A stretch of 64,000 bases of DNA from Corynebacterium lactis RW2-5 (GCF_001274895.1 NZ_CP006841.1:930001-994000), one strand, 5' to 3'; positions 8,826 to 18,212 are shown, counted from the first letter of the stretch. Notes: generated from the letters alone by a model not told the origin. Numbers and translations are program-made.

Positions 8826-9512
8826 CTACATGACCGGGAAAATGCCGGCGGTCGGGGAGTAGTTGCAGTTGACCGCGCCGGACTCCTCCTGGGTGGTGAT
8901 GCCGCCGGAGAGGACGGCGAAGACCAGGCCCTTTCCGGTGTCTGCAGTTGCGTTGACAGCTGCCGGGCCGGACTCAGCGTTGATGCCGTTGTTCTCCAGG
9001 GTGGTCTTACCGGTGCGAGCGTTCGCAATGTTGATCCAGTAGACGTTCATCTCGGTGTTCTGCTGCTTAGCCAGTGGCTTGGTGCCCAGGCCGGTGAAGA
9101 TGAAGCCCAGCTGGCCCTCGCCGACACCCGGCAGCGGCAGCGGGGACGGACCCGGAACGGAGGTGGCCAGGCCGATCGAGCGGGACTCTCCGCCGATGCA
9201 CTTATCAGCCATGGTCGGAATGAGGAACTGGTTGGTCTTCGGAGCGCCTTCCGGAACCTTGAAGCCCGGCTCGCCCGGGCCCTCGCCGGTAAGGAAGTCG
9301 ATGCCCTTGTTCAGCTTCTCCTTGATGTCCTCCGGGACACCCGGCTGATTGATGGCATTGCGCACAGTGCCGTAGATGTTCGGCGATGCCCCGTTGATGA
9401 AGTCAAGCGACGGAGTAGCCGAAGCCGCGGGAACAATACCTGCGGTGAGAAGTGCAGAAGCGCCAAGGGTGGCTGCCGCGCGGCGCAGCAGGGAACGTCC
9501 AGTCGAAACCAC
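8826..9512 (-). CDS. Secreted conserved protein with Sec signal peptide
   Basis: The 228-residue product starts with a classical signal: two Arg at 10-11, a hydrophobic core, and an Ala-Ser-Ala cleavage site near residue 32. The mature part is rich in Gly and Pro and has two Cys only (in KCIGGES and NCNYSP), which may form a disulfide. GTG at 9512 has AGAGG eight bases upstream. I believe related secreted proteins sit beside typA in other corynebacteria, but I know no function. It is divergent from typA across 641 bases of non-coding DNA. Confidence 0.75.
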   Translation of the reverse strand: MVSTGRSLLRRAAATLGASALLTAGIVPAASATPSLDFINGASPNIYGTVRNAINQPGVPEDIKEKLNKGIDFLTGEGPGEPGFKVPEGAPKTNQFLIPTMADKCIGGESRSIGLATSVPGPSPLPLPGVGEGQLGFIFTGLGTKPLAKQQNTEMNVYWINIANARTGKTTLENNGINAESGPAAVNATADTGKGLVFAVLSGGITTQEESGAVNCNYSPTAGIFPVM

Positions 9513-10153
9513 GGTGAAGACCTCTCGTTCGTGGGCTAGGAAATTTCGAATCGACCAATATCTTAGAACGTCTCGGCGCGGTAACGAAAAGGTTTGGAAG
9601 AAAAAGCTTCAGTTAATTCACAGATGATTTTAGGAATCGTCCACGGCGCGCCTAATTGTGGCACGTGTTTTAGGTGTGTTAGTTAGGGTCTATGGCTATT
9701 GGTGAGACTGATGTTGTTAATGGTGTTGTTTTGGTCTGACGGTCGCCGAGTCAAGGCTGACCCCGTGTGTCACAGCTGTGTCATTAGGCATATGTGGTTG
9801 GATTCTGTCGCATCACTGCTGAGGTGAAATTGGTGCGAGAATGGAGAAGTATTCCGTTCTTCGGAGGTCTGGCAATGGGGGTAGTTGGCGGGGGTGCAAA
9901 GGGGGATAAGGGGCAATGAGTGGCCGTCGATAAGCGGTTCAGGCCTGCGGGGCTAAAGGCGGGCGGAGGGGAGTGCGGTCGAGTGTTCCCTCAGTGCGAA
10001 TAGGAGTAAAGTGTAGGGCGCTTTGCTGCATGTTGATGTCGCATGTCTCGCTTCGGGGCTGTGGTCGCGGCGAAAGTCCGCGCCGAACGATGTTCGGGCA
10101 CTGTGCCGAAGTTGAATTTCTAGTCCTCTTAGCTTGTTAGGAGCTATCCGCCT
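9513..10153. other. Long non-coding stretch between a secreted-protein gene and typA
   Basis: No convincing gene is present; the only long frame here is the antisense of typA. From left to right it holds the upstream region of the secreted protein, an AT-rich patch near 9590-9660, the short palindrome CACAGCTGTG at 9771-9780 inside a TGTGTCA direct repeat, a G-run cluster at 9877-9913, and the typA leader with AGGAG before the GTG at 10154. I see no tRNA-like fold. A TAAAGT at 10007-10012 could be a -10 box for typA, but no clear -35 accompanies it. Confidence 0.6.
9877..9913 (+). promoter_or_regulatory. G-run cluster upstream of typA (RamA-like sites or G-quadruplex candidate)
   Basis: Four runs of four to five G (9877-9881, 9890-9894, 9901-9905, 9910-9913) are separated by loops of eight, six and four bases, which fits a G-quadruplex pattern. 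The core GGGGGTGCAAAGGGGG at 9890-9905 recurs exactly at 57464-57479. The C. glutamicum regulator RamA is known to bind short runs of G4-6 flanked by A, C or T, so a regulatory site is also possible. Both readings are inference. Confidence 0.45.
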
Positions 10154-12067
10154 GTGAGCGATACTGAGTTCCGTAATGTCGCCATCGTCGCGCACGTCGA
10201 CCATGGCAAGACCACTCTCGTGAACGCGATGCTGGAACAGTCCGGTGTCTTCGGCGACCATGAAGAAGTCGCAGACCGTGTGATGGACTCCGGTGACCTT
10301 GAAAAGGAAAAGGGCATCACCATCCTCGCGAAGAACACCGCAATTCGCCGAAAAGGTGAGGGCAAGAACGGCGAAGACCTCATCATCAACGTCATTGACA
10401 CCCCGGGCCACGCTGACTTTGGCGGCGAGGTTGAGCGCGCCCTGTCCATGGTCGACGGTGTCGTGCTGCTGATTGACTCCTCCGAGGGGCCGCTCCCGCA
10501 GACCCGCTTCGTCCTGGGCAAGGCGCTCGCCGCCTCGATGCCGGTCATCATTGTCGTGAACAAGACCGACCGCCCCGACGCACGTATCGACGAGGTCGTG
10601 GAAGAGGCGCAGGACCTGCTTCTGGAGCTCGCCTCCACCATCGAGGACCCGGCCGCCGCCGAGGCCGCCGAGCGCAACCTCGAGCTTCCGGTCCTGTACG
10701 CCTCCGGCCGTGCCGGTAAGGCCTCGACCGAGAACCCGGGCAACGGAAACCTGCCGGAGTCCGATAACCTGCAGCCGCTGTTCGACGTCATCACTGAGGT
10801 TCTGCCTGAGCCGTCGGCGGAGATTGACGCGCCGCTGCAGGCACAGGTCACCAACCTGGACTCCAGCTCCTTCCTCGGCCGTATTGGCTTGATTCGTATT
10901 CATAAGGGCCGTATCCGCAAGGGACAGCAGATCTCCTGGGTTCACTACGACTCCGACGGCCAGCAGCACGTCAAGACCGCCAAGATCGCTGAGCTGCTCC
11001 GCACCGTCGGCGTCACCCGCGTGCCTACCGACGAAGCGATTGCCGGCGACATTGCAGCAATTTCCGGTATCGACGAAGTCATGATCGGCGACAGCCTCTG
11101 CGACGTCGAGCACCCAGACCCGCTGCCGCGCATCCTCGTTGATGAGCCGGCGATCTCCATGACCATCGGCGTGAACACCTCTCCGCTGGCCGGTAAGGGC
11201 GGCGGCGACAAGCTAACCGCGCGCGTCGTGAAGGCGCGCCTGGACCAGGAGCTGATTGGTAACGTGTCGCTGCGCGTTCTGCCGACTGAGCGCCCAGACG
11301 CCTGGGAGGTTCAGGGCCGTGGTGAGATGGCTCTGTCCGTCCTGGTGGAGACCATGCGTCGTGAGGGCTTCGAGCTGACCGTCGGCAAGCCGCAGGTTGT
11401 TACGAAGACCGTCGACGGCAAGGTCCAGGAGCCCTACGAGCACCTGACCATCGACGTGCCCGAGGAGCACCTTGGCGCTATCACTCAGCTGATGGCTGCT
11501 CGTAAGGGGCGCATGGAGCACATGGGTAACCAGGGCAGCGGCTGGGTTCGTATGGAATTCCTGGTTCCGTCCCGCGGCCTGATTGGCTTCCGCACCACTT
11601 TCATGACCGAGACCAAGGGAACCGGTATCGCCAACCACTACTCCGCCGGCTACGGCGAGTGGGCGGGCGAGATTAAGGATCGCATGACCGGCTCGCTGGT
11701 TGCCGACCGTACTGGCCAGATCACCGCATACGCGCTGATCCAGCTGGCTGATCGCGGCACTTTCTTCGTCGAGCCGGGTGACCAGGCCTACGAGGGCATG
11801 GTTGTCGGCCAGAACCCGCGTGATGAGGACATGGACATCAACATCACAAAGGAGAAGAAGCTGACCAACATGCGTTCCGCCACGGCCGACGCGACGGTCA
11901 CGCTGGCCGCGGCTCACCGCCTGACCTTGGATGAGGCCATGGAATTCTGTGGCGCCGACGAATGCGTGGAGGTCACTCCGGAGAGCATCCGCGTGCGCAA
12001 GCAGATTCTCGGCGCGACCGAGCGCGCCCGTGCCCGCTCCCGCGCGAAGGCTATGAACAAGAAGTAG
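10154..12067 (+). CDS. typA: Translational GTPase TypA/BipA
   Basis: This is a ribosome-associated GTPase that assists 50S assembly and stress adaptation. The 637-residue protein has G1 AHVDHGKTTL near residue 12, G3 DTPGHADFGGE, and G4 NKTDRPDAR. EF-G-like domains III and V follow (RGEMALSVLVETMRREGFEL) and then the TypA-specific C-terminal domain with GLIGFRTTFMTETKGTG. Length matches the family. GTG at 10154 is preceded by AGGAG at a suitable distance. It leads a run of rightward genes through lpqW and mshB. Confidence 0.96.
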   Translation: MSDTEFRNVAIVAHVDHGKTTLVNAMLEQSGVFGDHEEVADRVMDSGDLEKEKGITILAKNTAIRRKGEGKNGEDLIINVIDTPGHADFGGEVERALSMVDGVVLLIDSSEGPLPQTRFVLGKALAASMPVIIVVNKTDRPDARIDEVVEEAQDLLLELASTIEDPAAAEAAERNLELPVLYASGRAGKASTENPGNGNLPESDNLQPLFDVITEVLPEPSAEIDAPLQAQVTNLDSSSFLGRIGLIRIHKGRIRKGQQISWVHYDSDGQQHVKTAKIAELLRTVGVTRVPTDEAIAGDIAAISGIDEVMIGDSLCDVEHPDPLPRILVDEPAISMTIGVNTSPLAGKGGGDKLTARVVKARLDQELIGNVSLRVLPTERPDAWEVQGRGEMALSVLVETMRREGFELTVGKPQVVTKTVDGKVQEPYEHLTIDVPEEHLGAITQLMAARKGRMEHMGNQGSGWVRMEFLVPSRGLIGFRTTFMTETKGTGIANHYSAGYGEWAGEIKDRMTGSLVADRTGQITAYALIQLADRGTFFVEPGDQAYEGMVVGQNPRDEDMDINITKEKKLTNMRSATADATVTLAAAHRLTLDEAMEFCGADECVEVTPESIRVRKQILGATERARARSRAKAMNKK

Positions 12068-12109
12068 TCGCTCGACCTAGAATCCGCGGCGTCGAGTAAT
12101 CTCGTCGGT

Positions 12110-13996
12110 ATGTCTAGTATTAGCCGCCGTCACGCAGTATCCGGTCGTATCCTTACGATTTCGTCCGTGTGCGTGGCGGCGGCTCTGCTGTCCTCGTGCA
12201 TGGCCAATCCCTCGGATGCCCCGACGGTCGAGGGAGCTCCGGAGCCTCCAGAGCAGAAGCAGGTGCAGGAGGACCAGCAGAAGAAGATGCGGGAGGTCTC
12301 GGTTGGAGTTGATGAGTTTGTAGAGGGGTTCAACCCTCACCTTCTCCAGGACATGTCCCCGGTCACCAGCCTGGTCGCCAGGCTAACCCTGCCCAGTGCC
12401 TTCGTCCCCGATCCTCAGACCGGCGATAACTGGTTGATGAATGAGGACTTGCTGGAATCTGCGGTCGCCGTCGACGCTGGAGCCTCTGGTGCGACGGAGC
12501 ATGTTCGCTACACAATTCGGCAGGGTGCGCAGTGGAGCGACGGCACGCCGATTAGCGGCGAGGATTTTCGTTATCTCTACTCGCAGGTGACCTCGACCCC
12601 GGGAGCGCTCGATCTTGCAAGTTACGAGCTGATTAAGTCGATTGCGGTATCGGAAGCTGGGCGCCAGATTGACGTGACCTTTAAACATCCGGTTATGCAG
12701 TGGAAACACCTTTTTGCGAGTTTGCTGCCGGCGCATCTGATGCGTACGTCGACGGACGGTTTTTCTTTGGCGAGCCATTTTCCGGCATCAGGCGGGCAGT
12801 ACACGGTAGATGCTATGGATGTCGGCAGAAACGTCATCCGTCTGGTCCGCAACGATCGCTACTGGGGTAAAACTCAGGCGACTTCCGAGGTTGTAACGCT
12901 TCGGGCCATGCGCAGCGCAATCGATGGTGCCGAGCAGATGCGCTCAAGCCAGCTCCAAGCTGCGCAGATTAGGCCAGCCCAGACCACCGCTTTGACCTAC
13001 AGCCTCGTGCCCGGCGCTAGCGAATTCATTCACGAACCCCCGCGGAGCTTGGTGTTCTCCACGAATCTCGCGGCACCCCGATTGAAAAACGAGGCAATCA
13101 GGAAAGCGCTGCTTTCAACCATCAACGTTGAGCAGGTTGCGGAGGTCGCAACAGGGCGTAGCGCGGCTGATTCCGCGGAGGCACAGGTTTCCTCCTCGGC
13201 TGTCAGTCGGCCGGAGAATGCGCAGCAGGATCAAGCTGGTGGCAACGCTGTGCCCGCGGATCAGTTTTCCAGGGTGTTTAACCGCGACAATCCTCTCCGC
13301 ATCGGAGTGGTCAGTGATGGATTGGCAGCGCGCGCTGCCGCCTTTGCCGTTTCCAACCAGCTGACTTCGGCGGGGATTCCAGCCGTAGTGGTTCCCACGG
13401 AACAGTCGGATTTGCTTAGGACGGATCTTCCTTTCGGCACGGTCGATGCGGTTGTGTCGTGGAGCACGCCTGCGACGACAATGGCAGCGGCGCGAGACAG
13501 ATACTCTTGTACGTCCGGGGCGGTCGGTTCCCTGGCTCCGGAGAGGACGGAAGGCTCCTCAGCTAGTGCTCGTCAGACCGAATCGTCGACGGAGAAATCC
13601 TCGGAAGGTGCGGCTCCTACAGCGATTCCTTCCCGGGAACGTGATCAGGGCGATGATTCAGCAGAGAGTATCGTCGCACCCTCCTCGGCTGCCCGCGGCC
13701 AGAACCTCACCGGCCTGTGCGATCCGAAGATCGATCGTCTGCTCAGCCCTGATACCCCGGAGGTTCCGGCTTCCCTGGGGCAAGAAATTCAGGCCCGAAG
13801 CATTGAGTTGAACTTGGTGGACGACGCCTTGCTTACGGTAATTGGCCCGAGCATTGAGATGCGCCCGAGGGGCCAGGACAAAGATCCGGCACAGTGGCCG
13901 AATGACCCGGTTGTGGGGCGACTGGTCGGCCTTGGCAGCGTTGCCCGAGTCGCCAGCGCTTCAGATGTTTCCGCAGAGGATAAAGAGGAGAAATAG
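12110..13996 (+). CDS. lpqW: LpqW-type lipoprotein, ABC substrate-binding family 5 homologue
   Basis: The 628-residue protein has a lipoprotein signal with lipobox LLSSC, Cys at about residue 30. The rest is a family-5 solute-binding fold: ENWLMNEDLL-like and VRYTIRQGAQWSDGTPISGEDF segments, and SLVFSTNLAAPRLKNEAIRKAL. It is not beside any permease. Its position between typA and mshB matches Rv1166 (LpqW) of M. tuberculosis, which acts in mannolipid (PIM/LM/LAM) biosynthesis rather than peptide import. A Ser/Glu-rich low-complexity insert lies between about residues 475 and 525. No Shine-Dalgarno site precedes the ATG at 12110, while TAATCT at 12097-12102 is placed so that transcription could start at or near the ATG (a leaderless mRNA). 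Confidence 0.85.
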   Translation: MSSISRRHAVSGRILTISSVCVAAALLSSCMANPSDAPTVEGAPEPPEQKQVQEDQQKKMREVSVGVDEFVEGFNPHLLQDMSPVTSLVARLTLPSAFVPDPQTGDNWLMNEDLLESAVAVDAGASGATEHVRYTIRQGAQWSDGTPISGEDFRYLYSQVTSTPGALDLASYELIKSIAVSEAGRQIDVTFKHPVMQWKHLFASLLPAHLMRTSTDGFSLASHFPASGGQYTVDAMDVGRNVIRLVRNDRYWGKTQATSEVVTLRAMRSAIDGAEQMRSSQLQAAQIRPAQTTALTYSLVPGASEFIHEPPRSLVFSTNLAAPRLKNEAIRKALLSTINVEQVAEVATGRSAADSAEAQVSSSAVSRPENAQQDQAGGNAVPADQFSRVFNRDNPLRIGVVSDGLAARAAAFAVSNQLTSAGIPAVVVPTEQSDLLRTDLPFGTVDAVVSWSTPATTMAAARDRYSCTSGAVGSLAPERTEGSSASARQTESSTEKSSEGAAPTAIPSRERDQGDDSAESIVAPSSAARGQNLTGLCDPKIDRLLSPDTPEVPASLGQEIQARSIELNLVDDALLTVIGPSIEMRPRGQDKDPAQWPNDPVVGRLVGLGSVARVASASDVSAEDKEEK

Positions 13997-14000
13997 GCAC

Positions 14001-14900
14001 GTGAAGTTGCTTTTCGTTCACGCCCACCCCGACGATGAGTCGATTTGGACCGGGGGCTTGATTGCCGCGGCCGCGCGTGCGGGGGCGTCGGTAAGCGTGG
14101 TGACCTGCACAATGGGAGAGCTAGGGGAGGTCATCGGCGAGCCCTACCAGGGGCTGGTGGCGGATGCCTCCGACCAGCTGGGAGGCTTCCGGGTCGCGGA
14201 GCTGCGCGAGGCGCTGCGCCATCTCGGTGCCAATGGCCCGGGCAACGTTCCGCAGTTCCTCGGTGGTGCGGGGCGCTGGCGGGACTCGGGCATGGTGGGG
14301 GACAAGGGCAATGGGCACCAGCGGGCCTTCATCAATTCCGGCGATGAGGCGGTCGAGCAGCTCCGCGCGATTGTTGAGCAGGTCCGGCCAGATCTCGTCA
14401 TCACCTACGACGCCGACGGCGGCTACGGGCACCCCGACCACATCCGTGCGCACGACATTACGGTCGCTGCCTGCGGCGACCGCTTTCCGACGCTGTGGGC
14501 GGTCACGGACTGGGATGCCATGCGGGGCGGTCTGGATGCCATTATGGTTGTTCCGGATAGCTGGCGGAGCTGCGGAGTGGATGACTTTGCGACCGCGAAG
14601 GGGCAAATCGAAATTACTCTCGACGATGCCGCGGTGGCTGCGAAGACCGCAGCGATGCGAGCTCATGCGACCCAGATCTGGATGGCGGATGGCTCGGTCA
14701 GCGAGGTCAATCCTCAAGCAGCGGTGGGAAGTGTCGACGGCACAGGTCGTGCACGCGCGGTGTGGGCGCTGTCGAACCTGGACTGCCAGCCGATGCTCGC
14801 AACGGAGGCCTATCGGCTGGGAACTGCGACGCGGGAAACTATCGATCGGCTCGCGGAGTTGGTGCCGGTGCACGTCAAAGAAGAGCTGGAGGAAAACTAG
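14001..14900 (+). CDS. mshB: Mycothiol biosynthesis deacetylase MshB
   Basis: This zinc enzyme removes the acetyl group from GlcNAc-inositol in mycothiol synthesis. The 299-residue protein begins MKLLFVHAHPDDES. The AHPDDE motif gives H9, D11 and D12, and GYGHPDHIRAHD gives H147, so the zinc site and catalytic Asp expected for the LmbE/MshB family are all present. GTG at 14001 has GAGGAG eight to ten bases upstream, inside the end of lpqW's coding region. An in-frame longer frame from 13842 would overlap lpqW and is rejected. The next gene starts at its stop codon. Confidence 0.95.
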   Translation: MKLLFVHAHPDDESIWTGGLIAAAARAGASVSVVTCTMGELGEVIGEPYQGLVADASDQLGGFRVAELREALRHLGANGPGNVPQFLGGAGRWRDSGMVGDKGNGHQRAFINSGDEAVEQLRAIVEQVRPDLVITYDADGGYGHPDHIRAHDITVAACGDRFPTLWAVTDWDAMRGGLDAIMVVPDSWRSCGVDDFATAKGQIEITLDDAAVAAKTAAMRAHATQIWMADGSVSEVNPQAAVGSVDGTGRARAVWALSNLDCQPMLATEAYRLGTATRETIDRLAELVPVHVKEELEEN

Positions 14901-15388
14901 TGGCGGAGTCCAAGCCGGAGGTTCAGCCTGCGTCGAAACCGGACTCTGGTTTCGGTTCTGAGAAGCACTGGGGGGACCCGAATCGCTCGCAGGCGCGGGA
15001 GGTTTTCTACGCTGGCGAGGTCAGCGGCGCTCTGGTGTGGCTTTCCGCGGCCGCGGTGGTGTCGCTTATTCTTGAGGTGGTTTTCCTCGGCGCCTGGGTA
15101 CATATCGGTTCTCTGGCGGTGCCGGTGCCGTGGACAATCCCGGTCGCGTATATCGCGAATTTGATTATCACCAACACCGCGCTGCTCTGGACTCAGGAGC
15201 GCGCGAAGGCCGCGGTGCCGGTCATTGCGTGGACTGTGGGATTCGCGGTTTTGCTCTTCTGGTCTGCGATGCCTTTCGGCGGAGACATGGTGTTGGGACA
15301 ATGGCTGCGCACCGTAGTTCTGCTGGCCGCTGGCGTGATTGGCGGAGTATGGCCGCTGCGCCGCGTGCGCTCGTGCTCGGGTCTGTGA
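14900..15388 (+). CDS. Small membrane protein downstream of mshB
   Basis: GTG at 14900 shares one base with the mshB stop (TAGTG), so translation is probably coupled. The 162-residue product has a polar N-terminus of about 40 residues (MAESKPEVQPASKPDSGFGS), then four hydrophobic segments. A similarly placed membrane protein (Rv1171) follows mshB in M. tuberculosis. The function is unknown; the conserved linkage to mshB is the main clue. The C-terminus ends in a basic RRVRSCSGL. Confidence 0.72.
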   Translation: MAESKPEVQPASKPDSGFGSEKHWGDPNRSQAREVFYAGEVSGALVWLSAAAVVSLILEVVFLGAWVHIGSLAVPVPWTIPVAYIANLIITNTALLWTQERAKAAVPVIAWTVGFAVLLFWSAMPFGGDMVLGQWLRTVVLLAAGVIGGVWPLRRVRSCSGL

Positions 15389-15691
15389 TTGCTCACGCAG
15401 ACTGAATCTGAGCAACTTTCGCGCCCGTCTTTTCCCTGCAAACCAACCGTTTGGGGGCATGTTTTAACAAGTGTTCGGCGGCGGGTTTTCAATTCCCTGG
15501 GCGTTGCGTGTTGAATCGGGTATGGGGGTTGGGTGTAGACTCCCAACCAGAATATACCGCTCTGTCTATATTTGAGTTCCTGCCAATTCTCAGCGGCTGG
15601 CGCAGCTCGAGGTTTTACGGCCGGGTGGCATAATCGAAAGTTAGCCGAAGATCCCATGTTCTTATGTTGTGAAAGGTTTTAGAACCTAACT
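15389..15691 (+). promoter_or_regulatory. 303-base intergenic region with the fdxC promoter and leader
   Basis: No gene is supported here. Near the right end an extended -10-like element, TGGCATAAT (15626-15634), is the best promoter candidate; no good -35 is seen, which is common for extended -10 promoters. The leader after it holds the small stem AGGTT/AACCT around 15673-15686. The usual ribosome site GAAAGG at 15670 is rather far from the ATG at 15692. Confidence 0.45.
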
Positions 15692-16015
15692 ATGACGTAC
15701 ATTATCGCGCAGCCATGTGTCGACGTTCTGGACCGCGCATGTGTTGAAGAGTGCCCGGTCGACTGCATCTACGAGGGCAAGCGAATGCTCTACATCCACC
15801 CGGATGAGTGCGTGGACTGCGGCGCTTGTGAGCCCGTTTGCCCAGTCGAGGCAATCTTCTACGAAGACGATGTTCCGGACGAGTGGATCGAGTACATCGA
15901 CGCCAACGTGGACTGGTTCGATGAGCTCGGCTCCCCGGGCGGTGCAGCCAAGCTTGGCCCACAGGACTTCGACGTGCCGTTCATTGAGGCTCTGCCGCCA
16001 CAGGCAGAGGACTAG
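15692..16015 (+). CDS. fdxC: 7Fe-type ferredoxin FdxC
   Basis: This soluble electron carrier has 107 residues. It holds two iron-sulfur cluster motifs: [21 protein letters not shown] at the N-terminus, with the spacing typical of the 3Fe/4Fe pair of actinobacterial ferredoxins, and [16 protein letters not shown] for the 4Fe-4S cluster. The C-terminal tail is acidic. The gene lies 38 bases before dapC, as in mycobacteria (Rv1177-Rv1178), so the two are likely co-transcribed. Confidence 0.95.
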   Translation: MTYIIAQPCVDVLDRACVEECPVDCIYEGKRMLYIHPDECVDCGACEPVCPVEAIFYEDDVPDEWIEYIDANVDWFDELGSPGGAAKLGPQDFDVPFIEALPPQAED

Positions 16016-16053
16016 TCTTTCAGTAATTTCGTCCCCCGGGGAGGGCTTTCGCC

Positions 16054-17208
16054 GTGACCAATTCCGCATCCGACTCCGTCCGCGGCCGCGCTCGTGCCCG
16101 CGTCACCCCAGGCTCCCGTCTCCCGCAGTTTCCGTGGGATTCGCTTGCCGACGCCAAGGCCATCGCCACCGCGCACCCGGAAGGCATTGTGAATCTGTCG
16201 GTCGGAACCCCGGTCGACGAGGTCGCACCTCTGATTCGCACGGCGTTGGCGGACCACGCAGAGGAGCCGGGCTACCCGGCGACGGCGGGAACGCCGCAGC
16301 TGCGGCAGGCCATCGTTGACGCGATGGAGCGGCGCTTTTCCGTAACGGGGCTGTCCGCAGCGCTAAAGGGCGGCAACGTTCTACCCGTCGTCGGCACGAA
16401 GGAAGCGATTGCTTGGCTTCCTTTCCTACTCGGAATCGGGGAGGGGCACACGGTGGTCATCCCGGAGCTTTCCTACCCGACCTACGAGGTCGGCGTAAAG
16501 CTGGCCGGCGCGGAGCTAGTGCGCGCTGATTCCCTGACGCAAATTGCTCCCTCGACCCCGAGCCTGCTGTTTATTAACTCCCCGGGTAACCCGAACGGCA
16601 AGGTGCTGGGCGTGGAGCACCTGCGCAAGGTTGTGTCGTGGGCGCGCGAGCGCGGCGTCATCGTCGCCTCCGACGAGTGCTACCTGGGTCTGGGCTGGGA
16701 GGCCGAGCCGGTCAGCATCCTGGACCCGCGCGTTTGCGATGGCGATTTCACCAACCTGCTCGCGATTCATTCACTGTCCAAGACCTCGAATATGGCATCT
16801 TATCGTTCCGGTTGGTTCGCCGGCGATTCCGATTTGATTGCCGAGCTACTATCCGTGCGTCGTCACGCGGGGCTTATGATGCCGGGGCCGATTCAACATG
16901 CCACCGTCGCCGCGCTTTCCGACGATGCTCACGAAGCCGAGCAGAAGGAGCTCTACTGCAAGCGCCGGGCTGCGTTGAAGCAGGCCCTGGAGTCCGCGGA
17001 TTTCCGTATTGATGACTCGGAGGCGGGCCTGTACCTATGGGCAACTCGTGGCGAGGATTGCCGGGCGACCCTGAACTGGCTGGCTGAGCGGGGAATTTTG
17101 GTGGCCCCAGGAGAGTTCTACGGGCCGAAGGGCGCCAAGCATGTCCGTGTCGGCCTGACCGCGACTACGGATGCGGTGGAGTCGGCTGCGAAGCGCATCC
17201 GCCAGTAG
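16054..17208 (+). CDS. dapC: N-succinyldiaminopimelate aminotransferase DapC
   Basis: This PLP-dependent class I aminotransferase acts in the succinylase branch of lysine and meso-diaminopimelate synthesis. The 384-residue protein shows NSPGNPNG (substrate and PLP contacts), ASDECYLG, and the Schiff-base Lys in SLSKTSN (K243). The C-terminal GPKGAKHVRVGLTA motif has the substrate-binding Arg. GTG at 16054 follows GGGGAGGG. It is followed closely by a pseudouridine synthase, while dapD and dapE lie further right, separated by the hyu/pucR block. Confidence 0.93.
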   Translation: MTNSASDSVRGRARARVTPGSRLPQFPWDSLADAKAIATAHPEGIVNLSVGTPVDEVAPLIRTALADHAEEPGYPATAGTPQLRQAIVDAMERRFSVTGLSAALKGGNVLPVVGTKEAIAWLPFLLGIGEGHTVVIPELSYPTYEVGVKLAGAELVRADSLTQIAPSTPSLLFINSPGNPNGKVLGVEHLRKVVSWARERGVIVASDECYLGLGWEAEPVSILDPRVCDGDFTNLLAIHSLSKTSNMASYRSGWFAGDSDLIAELLSVRRHAGLMMPGPIQHATVAALSDDAHEAEQKELYCKRRAALKQALESADFRIDDSEAGLYLWATRGEDCRATLNWLAERGILVAPGEFYGPKGAKHVRVGLTATTDAVESAAKRIRQ

Positions 17209-17257
17209 CGTTGTTTGCGCGCGTTGTTCGCGCTGTGTTGTAGGAGGAACTGGTTCG

Positions 17258-18184
17258 TTGGGCAGGGCTGCTGGCAATCGCGATCCGTGGTGGGGGCAGG
17301 CACGGGACAGAAGTGCCGCCCAGGTGAGCCAGGACGCGCACGACGCGGAGGGCTACATCCCCTTCGAGCCGGTGATTGTGGCGCAGACGGACGAGTTTTT
17401 CGTGGCGGACAAGCCACCGTTTTTGCCGTCGACGCCGAACGGCAGGATTGTCGCCAATACGGTCCAGGAGCGGCTGCGGCGAAAGCTGGGAGAACCCGAA
17501 ATCGTCGCAGTGCATCGTCTGGACATGATGACTTCAGGGCTGTTGCTGCTGTCCCGAAACCCGGAAACGCGGGGCGCATATCAGCAGCTTTTCCAGGACT
17601 GCGCGATTGAAAAGGAATACCAGGCGCTGACGGTGATGCCGGACGATTGGGCGCCGGGTGAGTCGCGTGAGATTGAGATTTTCCTGCACGACAATCCGGG
17701 AAAACCTGGTGTGAAAGTTGTGGGAGCCGACGATGAGGGGGCTCGGCCCGCACACACTACGGTGACTTTTCTGGGGCCCATCACTGCCGATATCGGCGAC
17801 TGCCTCGGCGGCACTGGGGCCCATAACGTGGGTTGTTCCTGCGGCAGCTGCGGCACGCTGATGCAGGTCGGGCACTGGCGGTTACAGCCTCACACGGGCC
17901 GCACGCATCAGCTGCGCGCCACGATGGATTGGCTCGACTATCCAATTCTCGGCGAGGACACCTATGGTGCCACGGTGAAAGCACAGAGTGGCAATCTTTT
18001 GGCGGGCCGGTCGGGACGGTCGGACCGGGAGGGTAAGGCTGGAGAGCGCAACTACGCTTTGGCCCCGCAGCTGCGTCTTCTGGCAGTGGGGCTATCCTTC
18101 ACTGACCCAATTACAGGCGATAAGCGCTCCTTCCGCACCGGTCGGGATTTGTACCGGGCGGAAGAAGCGCTGTCGCAGGACTAG
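17258..18184 (+). CDS. RluA-family RNA pseudouridine synthase
   Basis: The enzyme isomerises uridine to pseudouridine in rRNA or tRNA. The catalytic Asp lies in VHRLDMMTSGLLLLSR (D89), and GRTHQLRATMDWLDYPILGE is the conserved C-terminal core. The start is TTG at 17258 because AGGAGG lies ten bases upstream; the frame also extends further upstream into dapC, which is not favoured. A Cys-rich insert, CSCGSCGTLMQ, sits between the catalytic core and the C-terminal motif; two CxC/CxxC pairs suggest a metal-binding loop. The RNA target is not predictable. The gene is convergent with hyuB, 28 bases apart. Confidence 0.88.
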   Translation: MGRAAGNRDPWWGQARDRSAAQVSQDAHDAEGYIPFEPVIVAQTDEFFVADKPPFLPSTPNGRIVANTVQERLRRKLGEPEIVAVHRLDMMTSGLLLLSRNPETRGAYQQLFQDCAIEKEYQALTVMPDDWAPGESREIEIFLHDNPGKPGVKVVGADDEGARPAHTTVTFLGPITADIGDCLGGTGAHNVGCSCGSCGTLMQVGHWRLQPHTGRTHQLRATMDWLDYPILGEDTYGATVKAQSGNLLAGRSGRSDREGKAGERNYALAPQLRLLAVGLSFTDPITGDKRSFRTGRDLYRAEEALSQD

Positions 18185-18212
18185 GCTTCTGTTTTCTCTT
18201 TAGCTAAGAGGG

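Noticed and set aside
9766..9784. TGTG...TGTG direct repeat as a GlxR site
   Set aside because: GlxR sites need TGTG and CACA in inverted order with a 6-8-base centre; here the spacing and orientation do not fit.
9953..11113. Long minus-strand frame of 386 residues opposite typA
   Set aside because: It is the antisense of typA, with low-complexity composition typical of a high-GC shadow frame and no family motif.
13842..14000. Longer start for mshB inside lpqW
   Set aside because: GTG at 14001 has a clear ribosome site and gives the normal N-terminus with AHPDDE at residues 8-13.
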